NCBI GenBank assembly: GCA_009760855.2
Contig: WPIO01000002.1
Location: forward strand, 9,642,001 to 9,706,000
Direction of reading: 5' to 3'
Origin: Cristatella mucedo
Lineage: Eukaryota > Bryozoa > Phylactolaemata > Cristatellidae
DNA length: 64,000 nucleotides
Under the pieces are notes generated by a model. That model ran no database searches. It saw nothing but the letters and a program-made list of their open reading frames with translations, and was not told the DNA's origin. Each line of letters starts with the position of its first letter. The stretch's first letter is position 1. A program made the position numbers and the translations under genes. Positions 13,501-22,498 of this stretch are shown one piece after another.

Positions 13501-16500
13501 ACAGGGAAACTGTGTGCTGTCGAACAGGGACGGTAGATAATGCTTGTGCAAGTGCAGGAATTTAAAAGTAATCAAACGCAAGCTGTGTTTGTGAAGAAAA
13601 CTGAATTTGTTTGTAAGAATGCCCAAATCAAGTGGTTAGATACTAAGTGTGCCGACTATACTTTCACAGTGTGTCAAGTGCCTGGCTGTGCTCAGCAGCC
13701 AGAAAACAGAAGCATGAGTAAGGAGCATTGCCCTTGACGATGCTTTGTCGATCCGGATTTGTCAGAGCCAATTAGCTGCCCGGGAATGATGTCACCAGCT
13801 CACCACTCTTACAGTGTACAGAGAGCTCAGCTAATAAAAAGCTACACATGGCTCGAATGATATTCTTGTAAGCGGTTTTTTATCTAATGGTGCCAAACCA
13901 AACGATTGCTCAACGTAAAGCAGGGAGCCACAGCTCTGAGAAAGACAAATTGCATGTTGCTGCAGCTCTTGCTGTTAGCACAACTGGTGAACACGAAACT
14001 ATCCTAACTTCCATTTGACGGGGCTTTAAAGCCTCTGTTTTAAATTTCCACTGACGTGCTCGAGCCGAACCCCGGTGCTCTGCATGAGCAAATGTACAAT
14101 ATAACTTTGTTGCAAACGGGTTGCCAAAATGCAACTATTACACTTCCTGTGGTCCCCGATCAGAGAGCATACCTACTGCACGACTTATTTAAGCACTTTC
14201 GAGCTAAGAGATTTAGTTCGCGTCGGTTGCTGTTATTGTTTTAATTTTTTTATTAATTGTTCAATTTCTATTGGTCCTGCTGCAAAGAAAATCATCTTTT
14301 GATGCAAAACTGGCAAATAACTTCAGTCTCATTGGAAATGGATCAATAAACCCTAGCCCGGATGTGAATTGGCTGCTCTACCAAATCCGGGTCGTTAGTT
14401 CAAGTCCTGCTGCAGGCGATCTGTTTTTCACACTGGAAGCGGAGTTATAGCTGCAATGGCTCTTCTGCCATCATATAAATGAGGCCGTTGAATCAGCCCA
14501 TCATTATTTGCCCTGGCCGGCATCTGGATTCTTTTCATAGGTTGGATTAACCCGTTTTGCCCAGGTGTGCAGCCCCGGTTACGGCATTGAGAAGTTGCTT
14601 CATAATGGAGAAACTCAACACGTGTAAATGTAATGCTAGCTTGTCTTTTTAAAATACGTATGTATGCTGATCAGCTGCTTCCAACAGTCTCATTTGTATA
14701 GCAGCAGAAGAGCCTCAATGGCTATCACCACCGCTTGCAGTTAGCACTACAGGATCGCCCACAACAGTTTTCGAACCGGCGACCGCGGTCTTGAAGAGCG
14801 AGCACCTTATCTCTTGGGCTATCACTGATGCAGTGTTATCTTACGATCGTGAGCTTGAGCTTTCATTTTAGACAGCCATCGGTATTCTTTATGCTAAAAA
14901 TCTCTTATGCTAATTGCATTTCGATAATAGTTTAATAGTAAGTTGGGGCGGAAGTGACGACATTTGGAAAGTCCAGTTATCCTAAGCATCTAGAGAGTAT
15001 CTATATCATCCTCTAACTACTATCTACTCTTATAGAGCCCAGCAAATGTATGTTCTCGTTCTGCTAGCAAATGCAAACGTGCCCCCTCATATGTGCCCCT
15101 CCTGCCTGCCTGTCTGTGATTATGCATTGAGCTGGTTTTTATTTGTAAGCTACATGTGACTGCCATCGATGCCGAGCAATACTTTGACAACACAAATCGC
15201 CAGTACACTGAAGAATGTTTACTCAGAGACTTGAACAAAGCGTGCGTGGGCTTCAGCCAGGATTCAGCCGATGATGACAATAGGGTGAGTAGAAACGAGC
15301 TTTGTCTGAACGGTCGTTCGCCTGCTTTGCCCGTTTGTCGGTACAGCAAGCCTCTCTTATTTTTCCTCTCACTCGGTCTCCTTAACCAGTCGCGCTGTAT
15401 GAAGTATGACACATGAGCATAGCTGCCATGCCACCACTACAGTGAGCGAGCCTTTCCATCTCAGCCCAGCGGCATCATGTTCGCGCTTCACGAGCAAGAT
15501 CTTGGGTTCGAGTCCTGTAGCAGGCAAATCTTTACTGCACACTGCGAGTGAGCATGATAGCCTCTGCGGTTCTTCTGCCTTTATATAAATGAAGCTGTTG
15601 AATCAGCTAACCTTTTCTTTATGTAATCCTGCGCCCGATCAGCAGTTAGTGCAATATGTTTGCATGGGACGATGGGCGAGCGAGGTTCGAGCACTGGCAA
15701 TGTCTTGTACTGGTTTCACTGAAGATCCCTAAAGTTCACTAAACTTTTCATTTGATAGTTTTGGTGGAGTCGGTTGTGCAGTGTTGAACTGTCAGAGACC
15801 CAAACAGCTTTTTGCGTTGGTAACCGTTGATACCTGCTTACTTACTGCTACTTGCTATTGATACCCTCTTACTTGCTGTTATCGGAGTGATAGCCATGGA
15901 TATCGGCATTGGGCTGTGCTATGCACGCCGGTATCGATGGTGAGATCTTGGATCTTCGTGTCGTCTGTACCAACACTAGGCAGATAACAGGCCGTTAAGG
16001 CATTCTCTGTCTCTGTTGCCGATGAATCGGTGCATGCATCATGACAAGTGTGATCGTGCATTGTCGGATTATTGGAGATAATAGGAATAATAATGACAAT
16101 AATAATAATAATAGCACACTTGATAGAGCACCCTAAGAAAACTCAATTTCTTTCTAGGCGCTTTGAATTTGCTGAAAGCAAACACGAGATCTTGGCAACC
16201 CTGCCGTAGCTAGCTGAGTAGTAGCTTGGCACAGGTCTACTGAGAGACTCTGTAGCCTTCATTTCTGGCCAAAGTGGCTTTCTGCTTTCGGCTTTCTGCT
16301 CAAGCCTCCTGCTTTTGGCTATCACATTTTGTTCCTTATCGTGCCGAGGTCATTTCATCGCCCCGAAGAGGAAATCCTGCACTCACTCCTCACACTTTGT
16401 GCTGGAGCTTGTCTCTCCATTTGTGCTGCTGCTGGAGTGTTGGATTGGCAGTTCACTCGTTCGTCGAAGCTGCTGTCCAGCCCTCATCAGACGTCTTGCA

Positions 16501-17425
16501 TGGGAGCGAGCAGCACGTGCGCTCGTGTGTGCCATCAATCTGCAGCTGGTGGACTGAGCAGCAAAGCTGACAAAATTAGAGCAGCTCTCTTGTTTGTCGC
16601 ATAAGCTGTGATGTTGGACTGACAGCAGAAAAGGAGTCGTGCGACTTGATTGCTGGTGTCCGATGTGAATGCTGCCCCTCAAAGGGAGCATCGTTGGTTG
16701 TGCTAAGTAATCAAACACTAATGATGTATTGGTCAAAGCTTGGTGGTGTAGCCAGTGATGTCGACGTCTGTTTTAGCTGTGGCCTTTGCACTTCAGTCAC
16801 TTCTTCCTGTGCATACCTTTCTCCCTCCCCGGAATCTATCGGTTCATCCCGTTTCTTTTGTCTATCTTTCACTCTCCCTACTGTCTCCTGTTTGCTTACC
16901 TCAGACTTGTCTACTCTGCCATTGCCCTACTTACATCTGCTGACGAAGAGGTGTGTGTCACCAGGTCTGTGGATGGTACATCTCGTCAGGTAGCTATCGC
17001 TGTGCTTCATTCTCATCGGATTATTCATAATTTTATTGTTGCCTGTTTTGTCGTCAGAATTGTAATATTCCGCCTAGTGTTGACGCAGACATGCGCTCCT
17101 CGCGTAGCTGCCGAGAGCCGCGACCTCGTGCACTATGCTGACGTCATGGCAGGCAGTGTGCCGTTTACCACCGTCTTGGTGTCGTGCTGGCAGCAGAGGA
17201 CAATCTGCTCGCGAGATCTAGGTCTCATCCTCGAGAGTTGATCGTGGCATGATTGGTGGTGCAGCGTCTGCATTTCTGCATCAGCACTTCTGCATTGTCC
17301 TCTAGCGGCTTCCGTGCGGCAGTGGTCGCGTGAGTCTCGCTCGCTAGGTCCCACTGCTTGGTCAATGTCTGCTGAGGTGGTCCTCACGTCAGGGCTGCTC
17401 CCGTAGCCTAGCCGAGCCACGCCCC

Positions 17426-17512
<87 letters not shown>

Positions 17513-19549
17513 ACGCATGAACGGCCACGGTCGGCCTGGACTGTTCGCCCTCTGTCACGTCCTTCGGTGGAGGTGCCTCGCCGAGGTAATGCTGTCGCAC
17601 GGTCGACATTTTCTCTAGCCCAAATATCGCACCGTTTTCTAGGCTTGTGCCACCAAGCTGCCAATCGTTACTGGCAACTGGGGCTGCGGCGTGTTTCGTG
17701 CCGACCCGCAGCTCAAGTCCATGCTGCAGTGGATTGCTGCATCGACGTGCTCGTCCCCAAGCATCACATACTGCACGTTCGGAAGCAAGGCTCTGACAGA
17801 GGTGAGTGCTGCTTCGGTCACTGCATGCATCGAGCTGCCGCTGCAGCATCCACTTCCTCTGCTTGTGTGCCGTTATTTGGTGCCAAACATTATAACCCCC
17901 ACAAGCAGAGTACTTGAGCTTTGAAATCCAACATGCTTGACCAACAGTAACTTGAGCTCTGTACTTTTTTAACAAAATCGATGTGGTTTTGATGCCGTGG
18001 CCCACTCAGTCGCCTGATCCAAACCCGTAAAACTTGTATGGGACGATATCGAGAGGCAGCTTAGGGGGGTAGGCGTCTTGACCTACCATTAGTTGCCCTC
18101 CTTTTCAGTAATATTCATGCTCTATGAACTTCACCTTCCTGGCATTGCTGACATAGCTTAATGTTCGTGCATTGACCCTTGTATGCTTGTGGAAACGCCA
18201 CTGAATTATAGCATTTGAATTGGGCAAGTTCTTGGTACTTCCATAAGGATGGCTCAATGTCGGGCTGTATGTACACTTTCCGAAAATCAACATTGTTGAG
18301 ATTATTGCCCAACCTCCACCATGCCCCGATACTTGCCACTGGACACGTCACCGTTAGCCGGATGGCTGGAGACATACTGATTCAGTTGCCTATAGTCCAT
18401 GACTAGCCTGACCTTGTCTTTGCCTTGAAAAAAAGCCAGCACAGAATTAAGAATTAAGGCCATCACACACTCTATCTAATGGTTGCAACCAGTTGTTTCG
18501 AATCCGTTCAGCAATCTCTTCGTCATAACTGCTTTGCAGAGGTTCCGGAACACGATGAGCTACAATGCAATTTTTCAGGGTCGTGGCTTTAACGACGTCT
18601 GCTTTAGCCACCTCACGCGACTGTACGACCCATTTGTTGTCGGGGAAGGAAGCCGAGAAGTCCTTACCAGTAATTCTAGCCTGTGTCACTGGACACAGCT
18701 GAGATCCCGGGGAGCAGCAAGAAAGCTCACTTGATTGGGGGGGGGGGGTCTGGCCCGATTTGCAGGCCTCCTAGCTGCCTCTTGGCATCCATGCCCAGCA
18801 GCATGTCGAAGCAGGGGAGGATCTCCGGTACAAGACAGTCAAGAACTACTCTGGCATGTCCATGTATCGTGAGTGGAGAGTGTATGCGAGCTGTCAGGTG
18901 GTCGTCTCACGGTTTATCATGACACCGGACACTCGCGGTTGAAGCTGCACCTGATGCCTGCTATGCAGCTTGAGAGACGTTGGATCGCAAACAACCACTG
19001 TCTACGATCGCCTTTAAAGAATGGTTGCCATTCCAGACACATTTGGCTGGTTTGGTCCAGCGGTAAGGTGTTCGCCCCGACCAAGGTCTGGCTGAGGTCG
19101 TGGGCTCGAGCCCCGAGGCATATGTGAAGCGCCTGGAAAGAGATTAAGTTCTCTTTGGGCGCTATACTAATGAATTATTATTATTTTATTATTATTATCG
19201 CCAGCCGAGCTGAAGACGAAGGAAGTGTGCTGGCTGTAATTTAATATAATTTAATGCAAATGTAATCGTGTGTCAATATAATATAATAAGTGTCTTATAA
19301 AATATAATATAGTAAGTGTCTTGCGGCTTTAAACCTATGGCTGCTTGTGGGTGTGAGCATTAATTTCATTTCAAGTAAACTCGTCCGTTTTAGTTAGAAG
19401 CTGTCATCCAAAAGGCAATGGAGCAGAAGAAAACTGCCGGCACATTTCTTAAAGCTGTCGTCGAGCAGAGCAAGGAGGTACATCGGCAGATGTTGGCCCA
19501 CAAGCAGCCGTGTCAGGCCCTCTTCGAACTGCTGCTTGAGTCATTATAG
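1395..19549 (+). CDS. PARG: Poly(ADP-ribose) glycohydrolase, 3' part, eight exons
   Basis: PARG hydrolyses the ribose-ribose bonds of poly(ADP-ribose) chains made by PARP enzymes, in nucleus and cytoplasm. Exons at 1395-1533, 3342-3501, 6569-6682, 9712-9768, 13131-13298, 15150-15284, 17643-17801 and 19394-19549 join in one frame for 362 codons, all with GT donors and AG acceptors. Family landmarks appear in order: a helix resembling the LLANAFFCTFP segment of other PARGs (exon 1); [14 protein letters not shown] (exon 3); the signature GGG-X7-QEE with the two catalytic glutamates (exons 4 and 5); SDYTGYAG (exon 5); TAIDAEQYF and [11 protein letters not shown] (exon 6); TGNWGCGVF (exon 7). The chain ends soon after the macrodomain-like fold. 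The N-terminal regulatory region is not seen. The gene converges on RNF31. Splice boundaries are by eye; the donor of exon 2 could be three bases later. Confidence 0.88.
1534..3341 (+). other. PARG intron
   Basis: 1.8-kb intron. It contains a run of ten C residues at 1671-1680 and a short A run near 2340. I recognise no repeat family or RNA gene in it. Confidence 0.6.
3342..3501 (+). CDS. PARG: PARG exon
   Basis: Acceptor CGCTTTTGCAG; the first base completes the split codon of the previous exon. It encodes an alanine-rich stretch, then [13 protein letters not shown], which matches the KLKCxxxYF segment of PARG, and ends with DPIVYKR. The donor is the weak GTGGTA; a GTAGGC three bases later also keeps frame. 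Confidence 0.72.
3502..4006 (+). other. PARG intron start with pyrimidine-rich tract
   Basis: Holds a CT-rich low-complexity tract at about 3858-3937. The rest shows no recognisable feature. A LINE 3' end follows. Confidence 0.5.
4007..4850 (-). mobile_element. LINE family A 3' end (CR1/L2-group), minus strand
   Basis: A 5'-truncated non-LTR retrotransposon. On the minus strand it encodes the domain after the reverse transcriptase: [19 protein letters not shown], then [15 protein letters not shown] and [14 protein letters not shown]. The 3' UTR contains AGAGATTAAGTTCTCTGAGG and ends in an (ATT)n tail at 4007-4030. The frame is open for about 160 codons, so this copy is fairly young. It is the near mirror of the copy at 5676-6417 in the same intron. 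One undetermined base (N) lies near 4133. Confidence 0.9.
4851..5675. other. Intronic spacer, no recognised feature
   Basis: Sequence between two oppositely oriented LINE copies inside a PARG intron. Only short open frames are present, and no family repeat was recognised. Confidence 0.4.
5676..6417 (+). mobile_element. LINE family A 3' end, plus strand
   Basis: Same family as 4007-4850, opposite orientation. It has an open frame of about 165 codons with [34 protein letters not shown] and [17 protein letters not shown], then the 3' UTR and an (ATT)n tail ending near 6417. The two copies face away from each other with about 0.8 kb between them, so an intronic transcript could fold back. Confidence 0.9.
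6569..6682 (+). CDS. PARG: PARG exon before the signature motif
   Basis: Acceptor GGCGTTGTAG and donor GTCGGT; 38 codons in phase 0. It contains [19 protein letters not shown] followed by [12 protein letters not shown], the strand that precedes the VDFAN motif in PARG. It joins in frame to the 57-base exon at 9712. Confidence 0.82.
6683..7069 (+). other. PARG intron, unassigned part
   Basis: Start of the 3-kb intron between exons 3 and 4. I see no feature until the SINE at 7070. Confidence 0.5.
7070..7222 (+). repeat. SINE family 1 copy (tRNA-derived)
   Basis: The head resembles a tRNA with A-box-like GGTTAAGGTGCTCGCC and B-box-like GCTCGAGCCCC. The body GGCATATGTGAAGCGCCTG is followed by the tail AGAGATTAAGTTCTCTTGGG and an AT-rich end. 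The tail is shared with LINE family A. Confidence 0.8.
7370..8730 (+). mobile_element. LINE family A reverse transcriptase fragment, plus strand
   Basis: A decayed reverse transcriptase in several frames. Recognisable pieces are [12 protein letters not shown] (linker), [29 protein letters not shown] (palm motif A), [28 protein letters not shown] (catalytic YADD), [14 protein letters not shown] and [15 protein letters not shown]. Frameshifts separate them. It stops abruptly after the last motif, so the 3' end is missing. It lies in the PARG intron before the 9712 exon. Confidence 0.9.
8757..8840 (-). repeat. SINE family 2 tail fragment
   Basis: A decayed minus-strand piece of the tail seen in other SINE 2 copies: AGCTGATT, then TATAGCGGCAGAAGAGCC and TATCACCAC. 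The tRNA-like head is not recognisable. A run of C follows near 8920. Confidence 0.55.
8841..9711. other. PARG intron, no recognised feature
   Basis: Contains short C and G homopolymers (about 8921, 9531) and no supported gene or repeat family. Confidence 0.4.
9712..9768 (+). CDS. PARG: PARG micro-exon with GGG signature
   Basis: A 57-base, 19-codon exon, phase 0 at both ends, between acceptor CGTTTCAG and donor GTAACG. It reads [19 protein letters not shown], the PARG substrate-binding strand and the first part of the GGG-X6-8-QEE signature. The glutamates lie at the start of the next exon, 3.4 kb away. Confidence 0.92.
9769..11000 (+). other. PARG intron, unassigned part
   Basis: Short open frames on both strands without family similarity. 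No feature is called before the SINE pair at 11001-11276. Confidence 0.4.
11001..11132 (+). repeat. SINE family 2 copy
   Basis: tRNA-like head with GGCACACTAGGTCAGGCAGT and a degenerate B-box (GTTTGAATCTTGC), then GAAAGCGGTGGTGGTAGCCC and AAAGGGTCTTCTG. The same structure is seen at 21368 and 43419. It is joined directly to a SINE family 1 copy in opposite orientation. Confidence 0.75.
11133..11276 (-). repeat. SINE family 1 copy
   Basis: Reverse-strand copy with tail, GGCATATG-type body and the B-box-like GCTCGAGCCC, ending in the head segment GGTCCAGCGGTTAAGG. It abuts the SINE family 2 copy, a likely insertion into its tail. Confidence 0.82.
11277..13130 (+). other. PARG intron remainder
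   Basis: Carries a small LINE family A tail fragment at about 12062-12140 (CAAAGTGCCCAGAAGAGATT, then TCTCTGAGGGCGCT). No other feature is supported. Open frames at 11360-12190 overlap on both strands and show no domain. Confidence 0.5.
13131..13298 (+). CDS. PARG: PARG exon with catalytic glutamates
   Basis: Acceptor TTCTAACAG, donor GTACGT, 56 codons in phase 0. It starts with EEIMF, completing QEE of the signature, then [18 protein letters not shown] and [18 protein letters not shown], which matches the YTGYA region of PARG. The neighbouring glutamates are the ones known to act in catalysis in this family. Confidence 0.92.
13305..13450 (-). repeat. SINE family 2 copy
   Basis: Starts a few bases after the PARG donor with GCTGATTCAACAGCCTCATT, then TATAGCAGCAAATAAGCC, ATCACCACCACTTG and GGATCGCC. 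It is diverged, with a weak head. Confidence 0.65.
14345..14505 (+). repeat. SINE family 2 copy, diverged
   Basis: B-box-like TAGTTCAAGTCCTGCTGCAG, then GCAATGGCTCTTCTGCCATC and TATAAATGAGGCCGTTGAAT. The head is rearranged relative to the 43419 copy. Confidence 0.6.
14668..14825 (-). repeat. SINE family 2 copy
   Basis: Minus-strand copy: AACAGTCTCATTTGTATAGC, AGAAGAGCCTCAATGGC, TATCACCACCGCTTGCAG and a tRNA-like part GTTTTCGAACCGGCGACCGC. Length and order match the other SINE 2 copies. Confidence 0.7.
15150..15284 (+). CDS. PARG: PARG exon
   Basis: Acceptor ATTTGTAAG, donor GTGAGT, 45 codons in phase 0. It reads [12 protein letters not shown], then [12 protein letters not shown], matching the IDA...LNKAxCGF region of other PARGs, and ends in an acidic linker. 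The acceptor AAG is weaker than usual, but the protein match fixes the frame. Confidence 0.85.
15445..15607 (+). repeat. SINE family 2 copy, diverged
   Basis: Contains TTGGGTTCGAGTCCTGTAGC (B-box), then GGTTCTTCTGCC and TATATAAATGAAGCTGTTGA. It lies in the intron after the 15150 exon. Confidence 0.6.
15608..17428 (+). other. PARG intron
   Basis: Contains a LINE family A 3' tail on the minus strand at about 16085-16175 (AATAATAAT tail, then GCACACTTGATAGAGC and TTTCTTTCTAGGCGCTTTGA). The rest is unassigned, with a pyrimidine-rich patch near 16860-16900. Confidence 0.5.
17429..17511. repeat. (TG)n microsatellite
   Basis: About 80 bases of uninterrupted TG/CA dinucleotide 130 bases upstream of a PARG exon acceptor. 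It produces long artefactual Cys-Val and Thr-His open frames on both strands. Confidence 0.97.
17643..17801 (+). CDS. PARG: PARG exon with TGNWGCG motif
   Basis: Acceptor CCGTTTTCTAG, donor GTGAGT, 53 codons in phase 0. It contains [18 protein letters not shown] followed by [14 protein letters not shown], matching the GNWGCGxFGGDxxLK and YFTFG segments of PARG that line the ADP-ribose site. Arg replaces the usual second Gly (GVFRAD instead of AFGGD). Confidence 0.93.
18090..19025 (-). mobile_element. LTR retrotransposon fragment, protease and reverse transcriptase
   Basis: Minus-strand decayed pol gene inside the last PARG intron. From its 5' side (high coordinates): a protease-like end MLLGMDA near 18790, a spacer frame with [18 protein letters not shown] at 18447-18690, and reverse transcriptase pieces [15 protein letters not shown] near 18400 and [15 protein letters not shown] near 18290. 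The MDYRxLN and VDxRKxY motifs point to a Ty3/gypsy-like pol. Stops and frameshifts are frequent; no LTRs or integrase were recognised. Confidence 0.7.
19041..19199 (+). repeat. SINE family 1 copy
   Basis: Head GGTTTGGTCCAGCGGTAAGG, body GTCGTGGGCTCGAGCCCCGA, tail AGAGATTAAGTTCTCTTTGG, and an (ATT)/(TTA) rich end. It directly follows the LTR-element remnant. Confidence 0.88.
19394..19549 (+). CDS. PARG: PARG last exon
   Basis: Acceptor CGTTTTAG, phase 0, 51 codons then TAG. It encodes a helical, lysine/glutamine-rich C-terminus ([19 protein letters not shown], then [20 protein letters not shown]). Family similarity is weak here, as expected for the variable PARG C-terminus. Frame and splice site are consistent with the preceding exon. 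No canonical polyadenylation signal was found close by. Confidence 0.7.
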   Translation, partial: LEAVIQKAMEQKKTAGTFLKAVVEQSKEVHRQMLAHKQPCQALFELLLESL

Positions 19550-20552
19550 CTTCGCCACATGTGTCTGCGTGTTTTTTTGTGCACCAGTTTTCATTACAAC
19601 GTGTAACACTCTTGTGCCGGCTGGACTTCACATATCGGCACGCAGTGCGATCATGTTTCTCTTTTGTATCTTGCTTCTCACGCATTCCTTTCGACTTAGC
19701 TGCCTAGACTGGATGTAATCCTCGACCTTTCTTCCCTAGCTCGTGTATGAGGTTAACAAAAATGTGTTAACAAAAAAGTGGTGTTCTTAATACTTCAGTA
19801 CTTCATTACTCATGGTGATGTGGTTGCTTTCAAATCGCACCTTATGTAATGACCTGTCGCCTGCAGGGCAAGTGGCACTCTAAGTGGCTTCTTTTCTTTG
19901 TGCCTTGCGTCCTGTCAGAGCTGAAGTCTTAGCCAAGCACAATCTCCTTACACGTGCGTCGGGTATTCACTTGATGACTAGCAAGTACTTTGCTGTAAAG
20001 CCGTGCTCGCGACACGGTCGCCTGCTGCATTAATCGGGCTGTGACTGCTCACTCTCTTGATCAGCAATGGTTGCACGGTAGGAGCACATCGGCACATCTG
20101 GGCATATAGCTTGATGCTATGCTTCGGTAATCAGCTTGCCAGGATGTCACGCCTGCATAAGCACTGTTAGACAGCTGTTATGATTCTTATATGATGACTC
20201 CTGCTGTCAATCTCAATTTCACAATTGTAAACTAAATTTACTATAAGTATCGTGAGTCGTAATCAATCTCGTTTACCAAGACGGAAGCTCATGCAAGTTT
20301 AGTCACTTGCATCTGCTATACGATACCTTATTGCTCTTCTAGTAGTAAGTAGTATGTCATATTTTTCAAGCTGCTCAGCCTGGAGCTTTTTATTCTTGAT
20401 TGATTGACAAGCACTGCAGATTGAGCTATGTGTAATGAAATACAGCTATTGATTACGATGGTGAGTCATGTCCTTTTCTGAGAACTTGCTAGGCACAAAG
20501 ATGCGGACAGCATCCCTGCCATAGAAATGACAGGAGCTATCAGAACACATAG
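19550..20552. other. Intergenic, PARG 3' side
   Basis: Region downstream of the PARG stop, where its 3' UTR should lie. No repeat family or domain was recognised. Confidence 0.45.
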
Positions 20553-20700
20553 GTGCCGAGCTGATTTGGACCGGTGGTTAAGGTGCTCGCCCCAACCAAG
20601 GTCTGGTCGAGGTCGTGGGCTCAAGCCCCGTGGCATATGTGAAGCGCCTGAATAGAGATTAAGTTCTCTAAGGGCGCTATACAAATACATTATTTATTAC
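20553..20700 (+). repeat. SINE family 1 copy
   Basis: GCCGAGCTGATTTGGACCGG, GGTTAAGGTGCTCGCC, CGTGGGCTCAAGCCCCGTGG and the tail AGAGATTAAGTTCTCTAAGG. Near full length. Confidence 0.88.
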
Positions 20701-21367
20701 ATAGGAATCAGTATAATATTCGAGCAAATATAGACATTCGAATCCAGAACGCATCATTACTTGTCGTTATACAAACGATTTTGAAGAGATCGTCCAGCTG
20801 TCCTTTGGTAATTCCATCAAATAGTTATTTTTACGATTGTAAAGAATGATATGAGGAGAATGTTCCCAGGTACCGGCAAGTGTTCGACGCCAGTTCATCA
20901 GACAGACTAACAAATTCAGACAAGTCCAGCAGCTTAAACTGTTCATTGAGCCGGACCCCTGCAGTTTTTCGTTGGGCGTCTGCAAGCCTGTGCAAATATG
21001 GATGGTAACCCTAGCTAAGTAGCTAACTACCACTTGTTATCTTCTGAGAGGTTGGCATTCGAGAAGCAGCATGATGCAACTGCAGTCGGACACTGACCAG
21101 GATTATATGGGTATGCTGTAAATACGCTGTACTTGTTAAAACTATGTTTACCAAGGGAATTCTAGGAAAGAGAAATGCAAGTATCTTTGACTAATGCCGG
21201 CACTTTATGCTAAAAATTAAGGCATATGCTTTACGAGTAGCTGCTATGCATTTGAACACAAGAACTGACTCAATAGCATCTTGACACAAGCTGCGATGCA
21301 TCTAAAAGCCTGTTTCAAGTTCAATCTGAGATAGGTGAGGCCATGTGTGGATGTGTTTACAAGGGTC
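20701..21367. other. Intergenic, no recognised feature
   Basis: No gene, RNA or known repeat seen. The short minus-strand frame at 20767-21033 has no family features. Confidence 0.4.
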
Positions 21368-21462
21368 TCTCGTGAGCTGCGATAGCACACTAGGTAAAGT
21401 GGTTGGTTTTCGCAACCTTGGTCCCGTTCTGAGGTCGTGGGTTCGAATCCTGCGGTGGGCGA
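21368..21462 (+). repeat. SINE family 2 head fragment
   Basis: GATAGCACACTAGGTAAAGT, GTCGTGGGTTCGAATCCTGC and GGTGGGCGATCCTTTA. The strong B-box is kept. The body is cut off by the adjoining LINE family A tail. Confidence 0.75.
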
Positions 21463-22125
21463 TCCTTTAACAATAATACATGCGATATAGCGTCCTCTGA
21501 GAATCTCTTTCTAGGCACTTTTAATTAGCAGCAAAGGAAGCACGATCGAATGGTTAGTGATGCCATGCTCAATGAACAGCAAGAATAACATGGTTACGGG
21601 TACACAGGGCCAGCATGCAAGCATGGTTAGTGACAGCATGCAGTAGCAGCACGCATAAGCACATTAAGGACTAATCACAGGGACCCACTGAATGCTGTGA
21701 TAAGTAGACACATTTTTAGTTTTTTTTTTAATGTGGACAAGTCAGGAGATATCGTGACGCAAATCAGGAGTGAGTTCCAGGCTTTGGGAGCATACAAGCT
21801 AAAGGCACGGTCTCCGAAGGATTTGAGATTTGTACGAGGTATGCGTAAACAGTTTGAATCCGAAAAGCTGGTTGTACGCCTGGTGGGGGAGTAGATCTGA
21901 TAGGTAGGCTAGAGTAAAAGAATTAAGGGATTTAAAGTGAGTAACAAAACCTTTAAGTCGATGCGTTGCTTGACTGGAAACCAGTGCAGGTGGGCGAGAA
22001 GTGGTGTGGTGTGGCAACTACGACGCTCACAACAGACAAGCCTAGCTGCCGAGTTTTGCAGTAGCTATGAAGCTGATGTGGTTGTCTAATGAGAGGTCAC
22101 TTTGGAACATGTCCCCAAGATTTTA
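21463..22125 (-). mobile_element. LINE family A 3' end, minus strand
   Basis: Diverged copy with tail at 21465-21480, the 3' UTR blocks, and coding remnants related to [10 protein letters not shown] and PTAWNSLP. Stops interrupt the frame. Length is similar to the other 3' fragments. Confidence 0.8.
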
Positions 22126-22279
22126 TGCACATTCAACGGTGAGATATGAGAGTAAGAGAACCGATTTTGAGCGTTAGCCTTTACAACTTCTGAATCACAC
22201 GGTTTGCCCATAACTAGTAAGTTGGTTCTATCATCATTCAATGTAAGAAAGTTTGCTATCATCCACGTGCGGACTAAAT

Positions 22280-22370
22280 GAGAAATAAAAACAATAATAA
22301 TGCACTTGATAGAGTGCCCTCAAAGAACTCAATGTCTTCCTAAGCGCTTTACATTTGCTGCAAAATGTAA
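22280..22370 (-). mobile_element. LINE family A 3' tail fragment
   Basis: AATAATGCACTTGATAGAGT, then TCAATGTCTTCCTAAGCGCT and TTACATTTGCTGCAAAATG, the last 90 bases of the family on the minus strand. Confidence 0.75.
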
Positions 22371-22498
22371 AATATAATTCGTTAGTTTAGCGCCCCAAGA
22401 GAACTTATCTCTTTTCAAGCACTTCCCATATGCCTCGCGGCTCGAGCCCACGACCTCGGTCGGGGCGAGCACCTTAACCGCTGGACCAAACCATCTGT
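22371..22498 (-). repeat. SINE family 1 copy
   Basis: Minus strand: tail GCGCCCCAAGAGAACTTATC, body CATATGCCTCGCGGCTCGAG, head CCTTAACCGCTGGACCAAAC. It is directly joined to the LINE family A tail, with part of the middle deleted. Confidence 0.85.

Noticed and set aside
17133-18005. 290-codon minus-strand ORF with a long His-Thr run
   Set aside because: It is a product of the (TG)n microsatellite and covers a PARG exon on the other strand.
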